Shown here one piece after another: positions 42,622 to 53,094 of a DNA stretch of 64,000 nt. The notes below the pieces were generated by a model, which was not told the origin of the DNA, ran no database searches, and saw nothing but the letters and a program-made list of their open reading frames with translations. Each line of letters starts with the position of its first letter. Position 1 is the stretch's first letter. The position numbers and the translations under genes were made by a program. Origin of the DNA: Halorussus halophilus (lineage in GTDB: Archaea > Halobacteriota > Halobacteria > Halobacteriales > Haladaptataceae); contig NZ_CP044523.1 in NCBI RefSeq assembly GCF_008831545.1, forward strand, positions 2,232,001-2,296,000, in the 5' to 3' direction.

Positions 42622-45284
42622 AGTTCGAGCGCGTCCGACTGAAGAACTTCAAGTGCTACGCCGACGCCGACCTCGAACTTGACGACGGCGTCACCGTCAT
42701 CCACGGCCTGAACGGTAGCGGGAAGTCCTCGCTGCTGGAAGCCTGCTTCTTCGCGCTGTACGGCGCGAAGGCGCTCGACAAGACGTTAGACGACGTCGTG
42801 ACCATCGGTGCCGAGGAAGCCGAAATCGAACTGTGGTTCGCCCACGGCGGCGAGAACTACCACATCCACCGCCGGATTCGAGCGACAGGCGAGCGTGCCC
42901 AGACTGCCAAGTGCGTCCTCGAAACGCCCGACGACTCGATAGACGGCGCGACCGACGTGCGCAAGACGGTCGTCGAACTCCTGCGCATGGACTCGGAGGC
43001 GTTCGTCAACTGCGCCTACGTCCGGCAGGGCGAGGTCAACAAACTCATCAACGCGACGCCGGGCCAGCGCCAAGACATGATTGACGACCTGCTCCAACTC
43101 GGCAAGTTGGAGGAGTACCGCGAACGGGCCAGCGACGCACGCCTCGGCGTGAAGTCAGTGCTGGACGACAAACGCGGTAGTCTCTCCGAACTCGACGCGC
43201 AAATCGAAGCCAAAGAGGACGAAGACCTACACGGGACGCTGAACGCCCTCGAATCCGAGCAGGAAGAAGTCGAGAGCGAAATCGAGCGGTTCGAGGAGAA
43301 CGAAGCCAACGCGGAGCAGACCCGTGACGACGCCGTCGAAGTCCTCGACACCTTCGAGGAGAAGCGCGAGGAACTGACGCAACTCGACGAGGACATCGAC
43401 GACCTCCAGAGCGAAATCAGCGAGACGGAGCAGGTTCGCTCTCAACACCGGGAGAAGGTACAGCAACTGCGCGAGCGAATCGAAGAGAAAGAGAGCGAGG
43501 TCGAAAATCGGCTGGAAGAGACGAACCTCGACTCTGCCGAGGAAGACGCCATCGAAAAACGGCTGACCGAACTGGACGAACGGGACGAGGAACTCGCCGA
43601 AGAACTCTCGGAGACGCGCCAGCAGGCGACGATGTTCGCCAATCAGGTCGAACGACTCGGCGAGCGCGCCGAGGAGTTCGAACAGCGAGCGAGCGAGAAG
43701 CGCGAGCGAGCGGCCGAACTCGAATCGGAGGCCGACGACATCGAGTCGCAACTGGCCGAGCGGCGCGAAGACCTCGAAGAGCTAGCGAACAATATCGAGG
43801 AAAAGCAGGCCGAGTTCGAGGACGCCCCCGTGGAGTTCGGAGATGCTCAGTCTTATCTCGACGCGCGGGAGGACGAACGCGACGAACTCCGCGAGCGCGA
43901 GAGCGACCTGACCGCGGAACTGAAGAGTGCCCGCGACAGCGTCGAAGAGGCCGAAGCACTGCTGGAGGAAGGCAAATGTCCCGAGTGTGGCCAGCCAGTC
44001 GAGGACTCGCCGCACGTCGATTCCGTCGAATCGGACCGCGAGCGAATCGCGGACCTCGAAGCCGAACTCGAAACGATTCAGGAGAAGCGCAAATCAGTCG
44101 AGCAGAAAATCGAACGAGGCCAACGACTTCGCGAGGCAGAGCGCGAGGTGTCGAACAAGCGCGAGCAACGCGATAGCTTCCAACAGTTGGTAGACACCAA
44201 GGCCGACACTGTCACCGAGAAGCGAGCGGAAGCCGAGTCGCTCCGCGAGGAGGCCGACGAGTTGGAAGCCGACGCCGAGGGGAAACGCGAAGACGTGGCC
44301 GACCTGCGAGAGAAGGCCGAGAACCACGAGGAGAAAGCCGGCGAACTCGAATCGGAGCGCGAGCAAGTCGCGGAGTCAGAAGAGAGATTGGAGGCGATTC
44401 AGGACCTCCGCGACTCTATCTCCGACGCCGAAGACGACGTGGAGCGCCACCGCGAGAAGCGGAGTCACCTCGAAGAGATGAACGACCAGCGCCGCGAACG
44501 CCTCTCGGAGAAGCGCGAGCGCCGGTCCGAGCTTCGAGACGCCTACGACGAGGAGAAGGTCCAGTCGGCCCGCGAGGACAAACAGCGCGCCGAGGACTAC
44601 CTCGAAAAGGTCGAAGCGAAGTTGGACGAACTCCGGGAACAGCGCGACTCGCTCATCGACCGCATCGGCGGCGTGAAATCCGAGATTCAGGAACTGGAGG
44701 AGTTGCGCGAGCGCCGCGACGAGATTCGAGCGAAGGTCGAAGCACTCGAATCGCTCCACGACGAGTCCGTGGAGTTACAGGAGATGTACGGCGACTTGCG
44801 CGCAGAACTGCGCCAGCGGAACGTCGAGAGCTTAGAGCAGATGTTGAACGAGGTGTTCGACCTCGTCTACCAGAACGACTCGTACGCGCGCATCGAACTC
44901 GACGGCGAGTACGAGTTGACGGTGTATCAGAAAGACGGCGAGCCGCTCGACCCAGAACAGCTTTCTGGTGGGGAGCGTGCGCTGTTCAACCTGAGCCTGC
45001 GGTGTGCAATCTACCGACTGCTCGCCGAAGGCATCGAGGGCAACGCCCCGATGCCGCCGCTCATTCTCGACGAACCGACGGTGTTCCTCGACTCGGGGCA
45101 CGTCTCGCAACTGGTCGAACTCGTCGCGTCGATGCGCGAGTTGGGTGTCGAGCAAATCGTCGTCGTCAGTCACGACGACGAACTCGTCGCGGCGGCCGAC
45201 GACGTGGTGTGGGTCGAGAAAGACTCGGTGACGAACCGCTCGCAGGTCGAGCGTCGGGACGCGCTGGCAGAGGTCGCCGATTGA
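42618..45284 (+). CDS. rad50: Rad50 ATPase
   Basis: 888 residues. Walker [10 protein letters not shown] at 30-38; a long antiparallel coiled coil with the zinc hook KCPECGQP (Cys454, Cys457) at its tip; signature [16 protein letters not shown]; Walker [13 protein letters not shown]. It tethers DNA ends and powers Mre11. Length and hook position are normal for archaeal Rad50. Translationally coupled to mre11. Confidence 0.96.
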   Translation: MKFERVRLKNFKCYADADLELDDGVTVIHGLNGSGKSSLLEACFFALYGAKALDKTLDDVVTIGAEEAEIELWFAHGGENYHIHRRIRATGERAQTAKCVLETPDDSIDGATDVRKTVVELLRMDSEAFVNCAYVRQGEVNKLINATPGQRQDMIDDLLQLGKLEEYRERASDARLGVKSVLDDKRGSLSELDAQIEAKEDEDLHGTLNALESEQEEVESEIERFEENEANAEQTRDDAVEVLDTFEEKREELTQLDEDIDDLQSEISETEQVRSQHREKVQQLRERIEEKESEVENRLEETNLDSAEEDAIEKRLTELDERDEELAEELSETRQQATMFANQVERLGERAEEFEQRASEKRERAAELESEADDIESQLAERREDLEELANNIEEKQAEFEDAPVEFGDAQSYLDAREDERDELRERESDLTAELKSARDSVEEAEALLEEGKCPECGQPVEDSPHVDSVESDRERIADLEAELETIQEKRKSVEQKIERGQRLREAEREVSNKREQRDSFQQLVDTKADTVTEKRAEAESLREEADELEADAEGKREDVADLREKAENHEEKAGELESEREQVAESEERLEAIQDLRDSISDAEDDVERHREKRSHLEEMNDQRRERLSEKRERRSELRDAYDEEKVQSAREDKQRAEDYLEKVEAKLDELREQRDSLIDRIGGVKSEIQELEELRERRDEIRAKVEALESLHDESVELQEMYGDLRAELRQRNVESLEQMLNEVFDLVYQNDSYARIELDGEYELTVYQKDGEPLDPEQLSGGERALFNLSLRCAIYRLLAEGIEGNAPMPPLILDEPTVFLDSGHVSQLVELVASMRELGVEQIVVVSHDDELVAAADDVVWVEKDSVTNRSQVERRDALAEVAD

Positions 45285-45290
45285 GTTCGC

Positions 45291-45716
45291 CTACTCGTCT
45301 CGCAAAACTGCCAACCCGGCCGACGCTTCTTCGGTCGTCTCGTAGCCGCGTTCGCCAGCGACGCGCGTCTCCGTGAGGAGTCCGGCCGCGCGAAACTCCG
45401 TCAGCACACCGAGAAGGTCGCTCTCACAGAGGTCCGTCGCGTCGAGGAGGTACCGGACCGAGAACGGTCCGCGGGCGTCGAGTTCGAGGAGGAGGCCGAG
45501 CGCGCGCTCGTCGGGGACGGCAGTGAGTATCTTGCGGACAGAACTTGGGACGGCTCCTGCGGCGGTTTCGAGCGGCGAGTCGTCTTCGAGAATGTCGAGT
45601 TCCTCGTTGTCGAGATAGGTCGTCTCGTCGGTCTCGGGGTCTCGAACCTTGCTCGACTCCGCGGAGTGCTTGAGGAGCAAGTAGCGGTTCCCGTCGTCGT
45701 CCCGTACCGTTCGCAT
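45291..45716 (-). CDS. Small haloarchaeal protein with winged-helix-like C-terminus
   Basis: 141 residues starting MRTVRDDDGNRYLLLKHS, a form seen in a group of haloarchaeal proteins of unknown function. The C-terminal half (RALGLLLELDARGPFSVRYLLDATDL to AAGLLTETRVAG) looks like a winged-helix domain. ATG 45716 is preferred over 45830. Convergent with rad50, with only 6 bp between stops. A downstream member of the 46113 transcript is possible. Confidence 0.78.
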   Translation of the reverse strand: MRTVRDDDGNRYLLLKHSAESSKVRDPETDETTYLDNEELDILEDDSPLETAAGAVPSSVRKILTAVPDERALGLLLELDARGPFSVRYLLDATDLCESDLLGVLTEFRAAGLLTETRVAGERGYETTEEASAGLAVLRDE

Positions 45717-45774
45717 AGACGGTGGTTGGTGAGACGCGCGGTTAGCCCTTCCGGAGAGTAAGTGCAGTTGGAAG

Positions 45775-46113
45775 TCACTCCGCGGTGGCCTTCTTGTACC
45801 CCCACCAACCGCGCAGGAACGAGACGACACCCACGAGGAATATCGACCCGCCGAACGTCCAGCGCCCTTCGAAGCCGATGAGCATCAGTCCGAGGGACAT
45901 TGCGAACAGCGCGACGTTGAAGATGAGAACGAGCGACCAGAACTGCTTGCTCAGTTCGGGGTCCACGTCGTTCTTCGAGGTGTCGCGGACCTGCGGAATC
46001 TCCACGCCGAACTTCTCGGAGGGGTCGTCGGGGAGGAGGTCCTTCTCGGGTTCGTCGATACCCTCAGGTGTCGGGTCGTTCGGAATCTCGTCGTCTTCGT
46101 CCTCTGTCGGCAC
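45775..46113 (-). CDS. Two-helix membrane protein (DUF7322-like)
   Basis: 112 residues: an acidic N-terminus (about 1-55, with VEIPQVRDTS), then two hydrophobic helices (FWSLVLIFNVALFAMSLGLM and WTFGGSIFLVGVVSFLRGWW) and a short basic tail. It starts at GTG. The helix pair with acidic tail fits small haloarchaeal membrane proteins of the DUF7322 type; no role known. Confidence 0.76.
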   Translation of the reverse strand: MPTEDEDDEIPNDPTPEGIDEPEKDLLPDDPSEKFGVEIPQVRDTSKNDVDPELSKQFWSLVLIFNVALFAMSLGLMLIGFEGRWTFGGSIFLVGVVSFLRGWWGYKKATAE

Positions 46114-46196
46114 TACGACTCTCTCGGTGGGGAGCGGGAAAAAACGGTTCGGTGTAGTTTACTGCCGCGTTCGAATTGGTGGTTACGCCTGGTCGC

Positions 46197-46382
46197 TTAC
46201 ACTTGCTCTTTGAGCGTGAGTGTCCGACCTGCTTTCAACCACGCGAGCGGGTTCTGGGCGTCGTAAAATACGACACCGTCCTCCGTCTCGTATGCCTCGA
46301 TGGCCTCCGTCGGCTCCGCTGCCTCGGGGAGCGCCGCTTCTGCACTGTCCAGCTCGTCACCAGCTTTAGCGTGGTCGGACAT
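46197..46382 (-). CDS. Small acidic protein (DUF7331-like)
   Basis: 61 residues; the core YETEDGVVFYDAQNPLAWLKA is typical of a small haloarchaeal family (DUF7331-like). Helical Ala/Glu-rich N-terminus. The ATG is 46382, and TATA-like ATATATTATGC in minus orientation (plus 46414-46424) is about 35 bp upstream. Shares the intergenic region with polB. Confidence 0.75.
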   Translation of the reverse strand: MSDHAKAGDELDSAEAALPEAAEPTEAIEAYETEDGVVFYDAQNPLAWLKAGRTLTLKEQV

Positions 46383-46452
46383 TAGCGTCACCTCACCCCA
46401 TGATATGTGTTAGCATAATATATGCCTTTCCATCGGACAAACTTCTCCGGGG

Positions 46453-46476
46453 GGTAAAAAGGAGAGAGTTTTTACC
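46453..46476. promoter_or_regulatory. Dyad overlapping the polB promoter
   Basis: Perfect 8-bp arms GGTAAAAA and TTTTTACC separated by GGAGAGAG. The right arm (TTTTTACC, 24-31 bp before ATG 46500) is also the best TATA-like box, so a bound regulator would block TBP. Confidence 0.45.
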
Positions 46477-46499
46477 GGAAAGCACCAAAGCGAGGATAC

Positions 46500-49238
46500 A
46501 TGAGCGATTCGGGGTCCACCGAGACGCAATCTGCTCTCTCTGAGTTTTCCGGCGACGACGCCGAGCGCGACGTCACAGCAGAGGCGCGTGCCGTGGCCGG
46601 GGGCCAGCGTCAAGACGCCGACACGGTCGTCGGCGACGCAGACTGGCTTCCGGACGCGAACGGCGAAGTCGAGATGGCAGTGATACAGGTCGATTACACA
46701 GTCGAAGGATCTGGCAGCGACGAGCATCCGGTCGTCCACGTGTTCGGTCGCACGCCCGAAAACGAACTCGAGCACGTCCGCGTGTTCGGCTTCCGGCCGT
46801 ACTTCTACGCGCCGACCGCGAGTCTCGAAGACGGCGACTTAGACATCGACAGCATCACCGGTCACGCCGAAGTAGACGAGAACGGCGACCCCTACGAGAG
46901 CATCCGCGGCGAGAAGTTGACTAAGGTTTTCGGACGCACGCCCCGCGACGTTGGTAACATCCGAGACCGGTTCGACCACTACGAAGCCGACATCCTCTTT
47001 CCCAACCGCTTCCTCATCGACAACGGCATCAAGAGCGGCATCCGGATTCCCGAACGGCGCGACGAGAATGGCGACCTCTTCTTCCACGACGGCGAAGACG
47101 AACTCGAAACCGTAGACGTGCAAGGCTCGCCACGCGTCAACTACTTCGACATCGAGGTAGACGACCGCTCGGGCTTCCCCGAAGACGGCGAGGAGCCGAT
47201 TATCTGCCTGACGAGCTACGACTCCTACGACGAGGAGTACATCGCGTGGCTCTACGAGGCTCCGGAAGGCGACGGAGAGATTCCGGACTCGCTGCCCGAC
47301 TACGACCCCATCGAAGACATCGACCTCGACGTTCGGACGTTCGAGCACGAGGAGGCGATGTTGGCGGCGTTCTTGGACTACATCGACGAGACTGACCCGG
47401 ACATACTCACTGGCTGGAACTTCGACGACTTCGACGCGCCGTACTTCATCGACCGACTGGACGAACTCGCTGGCCCGCACGAGTACGACCTCGACTCCGA
47501 CCGACTCTCCCGTGTCAACGAAGTCTGGGACTCCGACTGGGGCGGTCCCACGGTGAAAGGTCGCATCGTCTTCGACCTGCTGTACGCGTACAAGCGCACC
47601 CAACGCTCGGAACTCGAATCGTACCGACTCGACGCCGTCGGGGAAGTCGAGTTGGGCGTCGGCAAGGAACGCTACGCGGGCGACATCGGTGACCTCTGGG
47701 AGCAAGACCCCGAGCGACTGCTGGAGTACAACGTTCGGGACGTGGAACTCTGTGCGGAACTCGACCGCAAGCAGGACATCGTCTCGTTCTGGCAGGAAGT
47801 CGCCTCCTTCGTCGGCTGTAAGTTAGAGGACGCTACGACGCCCGGCGACGCGGTGGACGTGTACGTCCTCCACAAAGCCTACGGTCGATTTGCACTGCCG
47901 TCGAAGGGAAAACAGGAGAGCGAAGACTTCGAAGGCGGTGCCGTCTTCGAACCGATTACCGGCGTCAAGGAGAACGTCACCGTACTGGACCTGAAGAGCC
48001 TCTACCCGATGTCGATGACGACGATAAACGCGTCGCCAGAGACGAAAGTGGACCCCGAAGAGTACGATGGAGAGACCTATCGTGCACCGACGGGTACCCA
48101 CTTCCGGAAGGAACCGGACGGCATCATACGCGAAATCATCGACGAGACGCTGGACGAACGCGAAGAGAAGAAAGCACTGCGGAACGAGCACTCTCCCGAA
48201 AGTTCGGAATACGAGCGGTTCGACCGCCAGCAAGCCGCGGTGAAGGTGATTATGAACTCGCTCTACGGCGTCTCGGGCTGGGACCGCTTCCGACTCTACG
48301 ACAAGGAGGCGGCCGCCGCGATTACCGCGACCGGTCGAGACGTCATCGAGTTCACCGACGAGACGGCGTCGAATCTCGGATACGAGGTCGCGTATGGCGA
48401 CACCGACTCGGTGATGCTCGAATTAGGAAGCGACATCGAGAAACAGGACGCCCTCGACCAGTCGTTCGATATCGAGTCCAAAATCAACGACGCCTACGAC
48501 GACTTCGCGCTCGAAGAACTCAACGCCAAGCAACACCGCTTCCAAATCGAATTCGAGAAGCTCTACCGGCGGTTCTTCCAAGCAGGCACGAAGAAACGCT
48601 ACGCTGGCCACATCGTCTGGAAGGAGGGCAAAGACGTAGACGACATCGACATCACCGGCTTCGAGTACAAGCGCAGCGACATCGCGCCGATTACGAAGGA
48701 AGTCCAGCGCGAGGTCATCGAGAAAATCGTCCACGGCGAGGACATCGACAACGTGAAAGACTACGTCCACGACGTTATCGAAGACTTCCAAGCGGGGAAC
48801 GTCGATTACGACGACGTGGGTATTCCCGGCGGCATCGGCAAGCGACTGGACGCCTACGACACCGCGACGGCACAAGTTCGGGGTGCCCAGTACGCGAACC
48901 TCCTGTTAGGAACGAATTTCCAGCGCGGGAGCAAGCCCAAGCGCCTCTACCTCGACGGCGTCCATCCGGACTTCTGGAAACGAATAGAGTCCGAACACGG
49001 ATTCGACCCGAGTGGAACTTCGAAAGAGGACCGCCTCTACCGGGAGTTCAAGCAGGACCACGACGTCATCTGCTTCGAGTACTCCGACCAGATTCCCGAG
49101 GAGTTCGACGTGGATTGGGACAAGATGCTCGACAAGACACTCAAAGGCCCTATCGAGCGCGTCCTCGAAGCACTCGGCGTCTCGTGGGACGAGGTCAAGA
49201 CCGGACAGGAACAGACTGGTCTCGGCAGTTTCGTTTAA
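46500..49238 (+). CDS. polB: Family-B DNA polymerase
   Basis: 912 residues. Proofreading exonuclease motifs: YFDIEVDD (I, from 215), GWNFDDFDAPYF (II) and YNVRDVEL (III). Polymerase motifs: LKSLYPMSM (A), VIMNSLYGVSG (B) and YGDTDS (C, 632-637). No intein interrupts A, B or C, though haloarchaeal polB genes often carry one. The last eight residues QTGLGSFV fit a PCNA-interacting peptide. The N-terminal 55 residues are acidic and disordered. The main or repair replicase with sliding clamp; leaderless from TTTTTACC. Confidence 0.96.
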   Translation: MSDSGSTETQSALSEFSGDDAERDVTAEARAVAGGQRQDADTVVGDADWLPDANGEVEMAVIQVDYTVEGSGSDEHPVVHVFGRTPENELEHVRVFGFRPYFYAPTASLEDGDLDIDSITGHAEVDENGDPYESIRGEKLTKVFGRTPRDVGNIRDRFDHYEADILFPNRFLIDNGIKSGIRIPERRDENGDLFFHDGEDELETVDVQGSPRVNYFDIEVDDRSGFPEDGEEPIICLTSYDSYDEEYIAWLYEAPEGDGEIPDSLPDYDPIEDIDLDVRTFEHEEAMLAAFLDYIDETDPDILTGWNFDDFDAPYFIDRLDELAGPHEYDLDSDRLSRVNEVWDSDWGGPTVKGRIVFDLLYAYKRTQRSELESYRLDAVGEVELGVGKERYAGDIGDLWEQDPERLLEYNVRDVELCAELDRKQDIVSFWQEVASFVGCKLEDATTPGDAVDVYVLHKAYGRFALPSKGKQESEDFEGGAVFEPITGVKENVTVLDLKSLYPMSMTTINASPETKVDPEEYDGETYRAPTGTHFRKEPDGIIREIIDETLDEREEKKALRNEHSPESSEYERFDRQQAAVKVIMNSLYGVSGWDRFRLYDKEAAAAITATGRDVIEFTDETASNLGYEVAYGDTDSVMLELGSDIEKQDALDQSFDIESKINDAYDDFALEELNAKQHRFQIEFEKLYRRFFQAGTKKRYAGHIVWKEGKDVDDIDITGFEYKRSDIAPITKEVQREVIEKIVHGEDIDNVKDYVHDVIEDFQAGNVDYDDVGIPGGIGKRLDAYDTATAQVRGAQYANLLLGTNFQRGSKPKRLYLDGVHPDFWKRIESEHGFDPSGTSKEDRLYREFKQDHDVICFEYSDQIPEEFDVDWDKMLDKTLKGPIERVLEALGVSWDEVKTGQEQTGLGSFV

Positions 49239-49398
49239 ATTTCGCCCGCCGCGGAGGGGTTTCGTTCGGCTCCGTTCTGCGCGATATATTTTCCACTTCT
49301 GAAAAGTTATTTTCCGCCGTGAGAAAGCAATTACGTGGGAATGCGAAAGCATTATGGGTCGCACGCCCCCACCATCAGGTGACTAGGTGAACCTAACA

Positions 49399-50307
49399 AT
49401 GGCAACGCTAGAACTCAAAAATCTACACGCTGAGGTCGTCGAGGCCGACGAGAAGATCCTCGACGGAGTCGACCTCGAAGTACGCTCCGGCGAGATTCAC
49501 GCCCTGATGGGTCCCAACGGCAGTGGGAAGTCCACGACGGCGAAAGTCATCGCGGGCCATCCGGCCTACGAGGTGACGGATGGGGAAGTTCTCCTCCACC
49601 TCGAAGCAGGTGACTTCGGCGAGAACTTCGAGATTCCCGAGGATGACCGCACGTGGAACCTCCTCGACTTGGAACCGAACGAGCGCGCGGCGCTCGGCAT
49701 CTTCCTCGGCTTCCAGTACCCCGCGGAAATCGAGGGCGTCACGATGGTCAACTTCCTCCGTCAGGCACTCAACGCCAAACTCGACGAGCGCGAAGAGCTC
49801 TTCGAGGACGAGGAGGAAGCAGACGACGAAGACGAGGAAGCTGGCTACGACACCTCCCCGATGGAGGGTCCCGCAGACGACGGCGAAGTCGGCGTCGCGG
49901 AGTTCCAGCAGATTCTCAGCGAGAAGATGGAACAGCTCGACATGGACGAGAAGTTCGCCCAGCGATACCTCAACGCTGGCTTCTCCGGCGGGGAGAAGAA
50001 GCAGAACGAGGTCCTGCAAGCGGCGATTCTGGAGCCGTCCATCGCGGTGCTGGACGAAATCGACTCCGGACTCGACATCGACCGACTGCAGGACGTGTCG
50101 AACGGCATCAACGCCCTGCGCGACGAGCAGGGTACCGGTGTCCTCCAGATTACCCACTACCAGCGCATCCTCGACTACGTCGAGCCAGACCACGTTCACG
50201 TCATGCTCGACGGTCAGATCGTCAAGAGCGGCGACGCGTCGCTCGCCGAGGAACTGGAAGACAAGGGGTACGACTGGGTCCGAGAGGAAGCGTACCAGAC
50301 GGCGTAA
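49399..50307 (+). CDS. sufC: Fe-S cluster assembly ATPase SufC
   Basis: 302 residues. Walker A GPNGSGKST, signature FSGGEKKQNE and Walker B IAVLDEIDSGLDID. A haloarchaeal acidic insertion of about 30 residues lies at 134-165 between the Q-loop region and the signature. SufC drives the SufB2C2D2-type scaffold. ATG 49399 rather than GTG 49387. sufB starts 18 bp downstream. Confidence 0.96.
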   Translation: MATLELKNLHAEVVEADEKILDGVDLEVRSGEIHALMGPNGSGKSTTAKVIAGHPAYEVTDGEVLLHLEAGDFGENFEIPEDDRTWNLLDLEPNERAALGIFLGFQYPAEIEGVTMVNFLRQALNAKLDEREELFEDEEEADDEDEEAGYDTSPMEGPADDGEVGVAEFQQILSEKMEQLDMDEKFAQRYLNAGFSGGEKKQNEVLQAAILEPSIAVLDEIDSGLDIDRLQDVSNGINALRDEQGTGVLQITHYQRILDYVEPDHVHVMLDGQIVKSGDASLAEELEDKGYDWVREEAYQTA

Positions 50308-50325
50308 TCACCACTACCTACAATC

Positions 50326-51756
50326 ATGAGTTCAGACCAAGACCACCTCAAAGAAACCGACACCGAGGAGCGCTTCGAGTTCAAGAAGGAAGAGCGTGCC
50401 GCGGTCAAGTCCGACAAGGGCCTCACCGAAGAAGTGGTGCGGCTCATCAGCGAGGACAAGGACGAACCGGAGTGGATGCTTGACCGGCGTCTCCGTGCGC
50501 TGGAGCATTACCAGAACATGCCGATGCCGACCGACTGGCCCGGCCAGCCGGACCTGACGGAACTCGACGTGGAGGAGATCGTCCCGTACATCCGCCCCGA
50601 CGTAGAGAAGCGCGAGGGCGCAGATAGCTGGGACGACCTCCCCGAAGAGATTCAGGACACCTTCGAGAAACTGGGCATCCCGGAAGCCGAGCGTAAGGCA
50701 CTCTCGGGCGTCGGCGCACAGTACGAGTCCGAAGTCGTCTACCAGAACATGCAGGAGCAGTGGGAAGAGAAGGGCGTCGTGTTCTGCAACATGGACGAAG
50801 CCGTCCAAGAACACGAAGAGCTAGTGAAGGAGTACTTCATGACCTCCTGTGTGCCCCCGAGCGACAACAAGTTCGCCGCACTGCACGGTGCAGTGTGGTC
50901 CGGCGGGTCGTTCGTCTACGTCCCCGAGGACGTGACCGTCGAGATGCCCGTGCAGGCGTACTTCCGGATGAACAGCGAAGGGATGGGCCAGTTCGAACAC
51001 ACCCTCATCATCGCCGAGGAGAGTTCGGAAGTCCACTACATCGAAGGCTGTTCCGCGCCGAAGTACGGTTCGCACAACCTGCACTCCGGCGGCGTCGAAG
51101 TGTTCGTGGGCGAAGACGCTCACGTTCAGTACTCGACCGTGCAGAACTGGTCGAAGAACACCTTCAACCTCAACACCAAGCGCGCCCTCGTGGAGAAGGG
51201 CGGCCGCATGGAGTGGGTCTCGGGGTCGATGGGGTCGAAAGCGACGATGCTGTACCCCTGCTCGATTCTGAAGGGTCGCGGAGCCTCCGCGAACCAGATT
51301 TCCATCGCCTTCGCGGGCGAGGGCCAGAACATCGACACGGGCGCGAAGGTCTACCACAACGCGCCCCACACCAACTCGACCATCGAGTCGAAGTCCATCA
51401 GCAAGGACGGCGGCCGCACGAACTACCGCGGTCTCGTCCACATCAGCGAAGGTGCCGAACACTCCTCCACGTCGGTCGAGTGTGACGCGCTGATGTTCGA
51501 CAACGAGTCCACCTCCGACACCATGCCGTACATGGAAATCGACGAAAGCAAGGTGGACGTCGCCCACGAGGCGACCGTCGGCAAAATCGGCGACGAGGAC
51601 GTGTTCTACCTCCAGAGTCGCGGACTGGACGACGACGACGCCAAGCAGATGATCGTTTCGGGCTTCATCGAGCCGATTACGGAAGAACTCCCGATCGAGT
51701 ACGCGGTCGAACTCAACCGCCTCATCGAACTCGAAATGGAGGGCAGTCTCGGATGA
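50326..51756 (+). CDS. sufB: Fe-S cluster scaffold SufB
   Basis: 476 residues; the beta-helix core and the cluster-assembly residues Cys in SVECDALM and Glu in HEATVGKIGDED, both conserved in bacterial SufB. Accepts sulfur and iron to build the nascent cluster. The acidic N-terminus is haloarchaeal. Overlaps sufD by an ATGA. No sufS or sufE lies nearby, so the sulfur donor is elsewhere. Confidence 0.96.
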   Translation: MSSDQDHLKETDTEERFEFKKEERAAVKSDKGLTEEVVRLISEDKDEPEWMLDRRLRALEHYQNMPMPTDWPGQPDLTELDVEEIVPYIRPDVEKREGADSWDDLPEEIQDTFEKLGIPEAERKALSGVGAQYESEVVYQNMQEQWEEKGVVFCNMDEAVQEHEELVKEYFMTSCVPPSDNKFAALHGAVWSGGSFVYVPEDVTVEMPVQAYFRMNSEGMGQFEHTLIIAEESSEVHYIEGCSAPKYGSHNLHSGGVEVFVGEDAHVQYSTVQNWSKNTFNLNTKRALVEKGGRMEWVSGSMGSKATMLYPCSILKGRGASANQISIAFAGEGQNIDTGAKVYHNAPHTNSTIESKSISKDGGRTNYRGLVHISEGAEHSSTSVECDALMFDNESTSDTMPYMEIDESKVDVAHEATVGKIGDEDVFYLQSRGLDDDDAKQMIVSGFIEPITEELPIEYAVELNRLIELEMEGSLG

Positions 51757-52964
51757 GCGCCGCGACGGTACACGAGACCATCTCGGAGGAGACTGTTCGG
51801 CAGATTTCCGACGAGTTGGGCGAGCCAGAGTGGCTCCTCGAAACACGTCTGGACGCACTCGACGCGCTCGACAGCGTCGAGATGCCGGACGTAATTCGGA
51901 CGCCGGGCCGCGACTGGACGAACCTCGACGCGCTGGACTACGAAGGCTTCGTGGACCCGCTGAACGCCGCCGAGGAGAAAGACCAAGTCGGTCCCGAGGA
52001 AGCGGAAGTGCTTCCGATTTCGGAGGCCGTCTCTGAGCGCGAAGACCTGCTCAAGGAACACTTCGGCTCCGTCATCGACCCCGAGGAGAACTACCTGACC
52101 GCGCTCTCGACGGCGCTGTTCAGCACTGGAACCGTCATCTACGTCCCGAAGAACGTCGATGCGGAGGATGTGACGATTCGGACCACGCAGCACTCCCAGT
52201 CGCTGTTCAACTACACGCTGGTGATTACCGAGCAGTCCTCCTCGGTCACCATCCTCGAACGGCAGGACACTGGTGACGATATCGAAGGAGAGCGCTACTA
52301 CAGCGGCCTCGTGGAAGTTTCGGCAGGCGAGAACAGCCACGTGCAGTACGGCTCCCTCCAAGATTTGGACGAGGAGACGTACAACTACACGCTCAAGCGC
52401 GGCAACACCGACGACTACGCGACCATCAACTGGATCGAGGGCAACATCGGCTCTCGGCTCACGAAGTCCTCCGTCGAGACGAACCTCGACGGCGAGGGTT
52501 CGGAGACGAAGACTGTCGGCGCGTTCTTCGGCCACAACGACCAGCACTTCGACGTGGCCGCGCGCGTCTGGCACAACACCGAACACACGACTGCTGACCT
52601 CGTGACCCGCGGCGTACTCGACGACGAAGCGCGCTCGGTCTACGAGGGCGTCCAAGACGTCGGCCGCGACGCGTGGGACACGAGTTCCTACCAGCGCGAG
52701 AACACGCTGATGCTGAGCGACGAGAGCGAGGCCGACGCCTCGCCGAAGCTCATCATCAACAACCACGACACCGAAGCCAGCCACTCCGCGACGGTCGGTC
52801 AAATCGACGACGAGGAGATGTTCTACATGACCTCTCGCGGATTGGACGACGAGACCGCACGGAACATGCTGGTCGAAGGCTTCTTCGTGCCGGTCTTCGA
52901 GGAAATCGAAGTCGAGGAGTTCTCCGAGGACCTCGAATCGAAGATTCAGGCGCGCCTGCGGTAG
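51753..52964 (+). CDS. sufD: Fe-S cluster assembly protein SufD
   Basis: 403 residues, paralogous to SufB in the beta-helix. The conserved His in ASHSATVGQIDDEE is the residue needed for iron entry in bacterial SufD, and the C-terminal YMTSRGLDDETARNMLVEGF is standard. It replaces one SufB in the complex. The start overlaps sufB and no other start is reasonable. Confidence 0.95.
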   Translation: MSAATVHETISEETVRQISDELGEPEWLLETRLDALDALDSVEMPDVIRTPGRDWTNLDALDYEGFVDPLNAAEEKDQVGPEEAEVLPISEAVSEREDLLKEHFGSVIDPEENYLTALSTALFSTGTVIYVPKNVDAEDVTIRTTQHSQSLFNYTLVITEQSSSVTILERQDTGDDIEGERYYSGLVEVSAGENSHVQYGSLQDLDEETYNYTLKRGNTDDYATINWIEGNIGSRLTKSSVETNLDGEGSETKTVGAFFGHNDQHFDVAARVWHNTEHTTADLVTRGVLDDEARSVYEGVQDVGRDAWDTSSYQRENTLMLSDESEADASPKLIINNHDTEASHSATVGQIDDEEMFYMTSRGLDDETARNMLVEGFFVPVFEEIEVEEFSEDLESKIQARLR

Positions 52965-53094
52965 ACGGTCGGTCTCCGGATTTTCTTCTTTCGTTGCTTC
53001 GGTTTCGATACCCACGAGTGGATAGGCATAATACGCTCCCCCAATTATCGTGCCGCATGGACACGACGAGGAGTCAGATCGGGTGGTGGTCGGG

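Noticed and set aside
46500-49238. Intein within polB
   Set aside because: Motifs A, B and C are uninterrupted and the protein has normal length.
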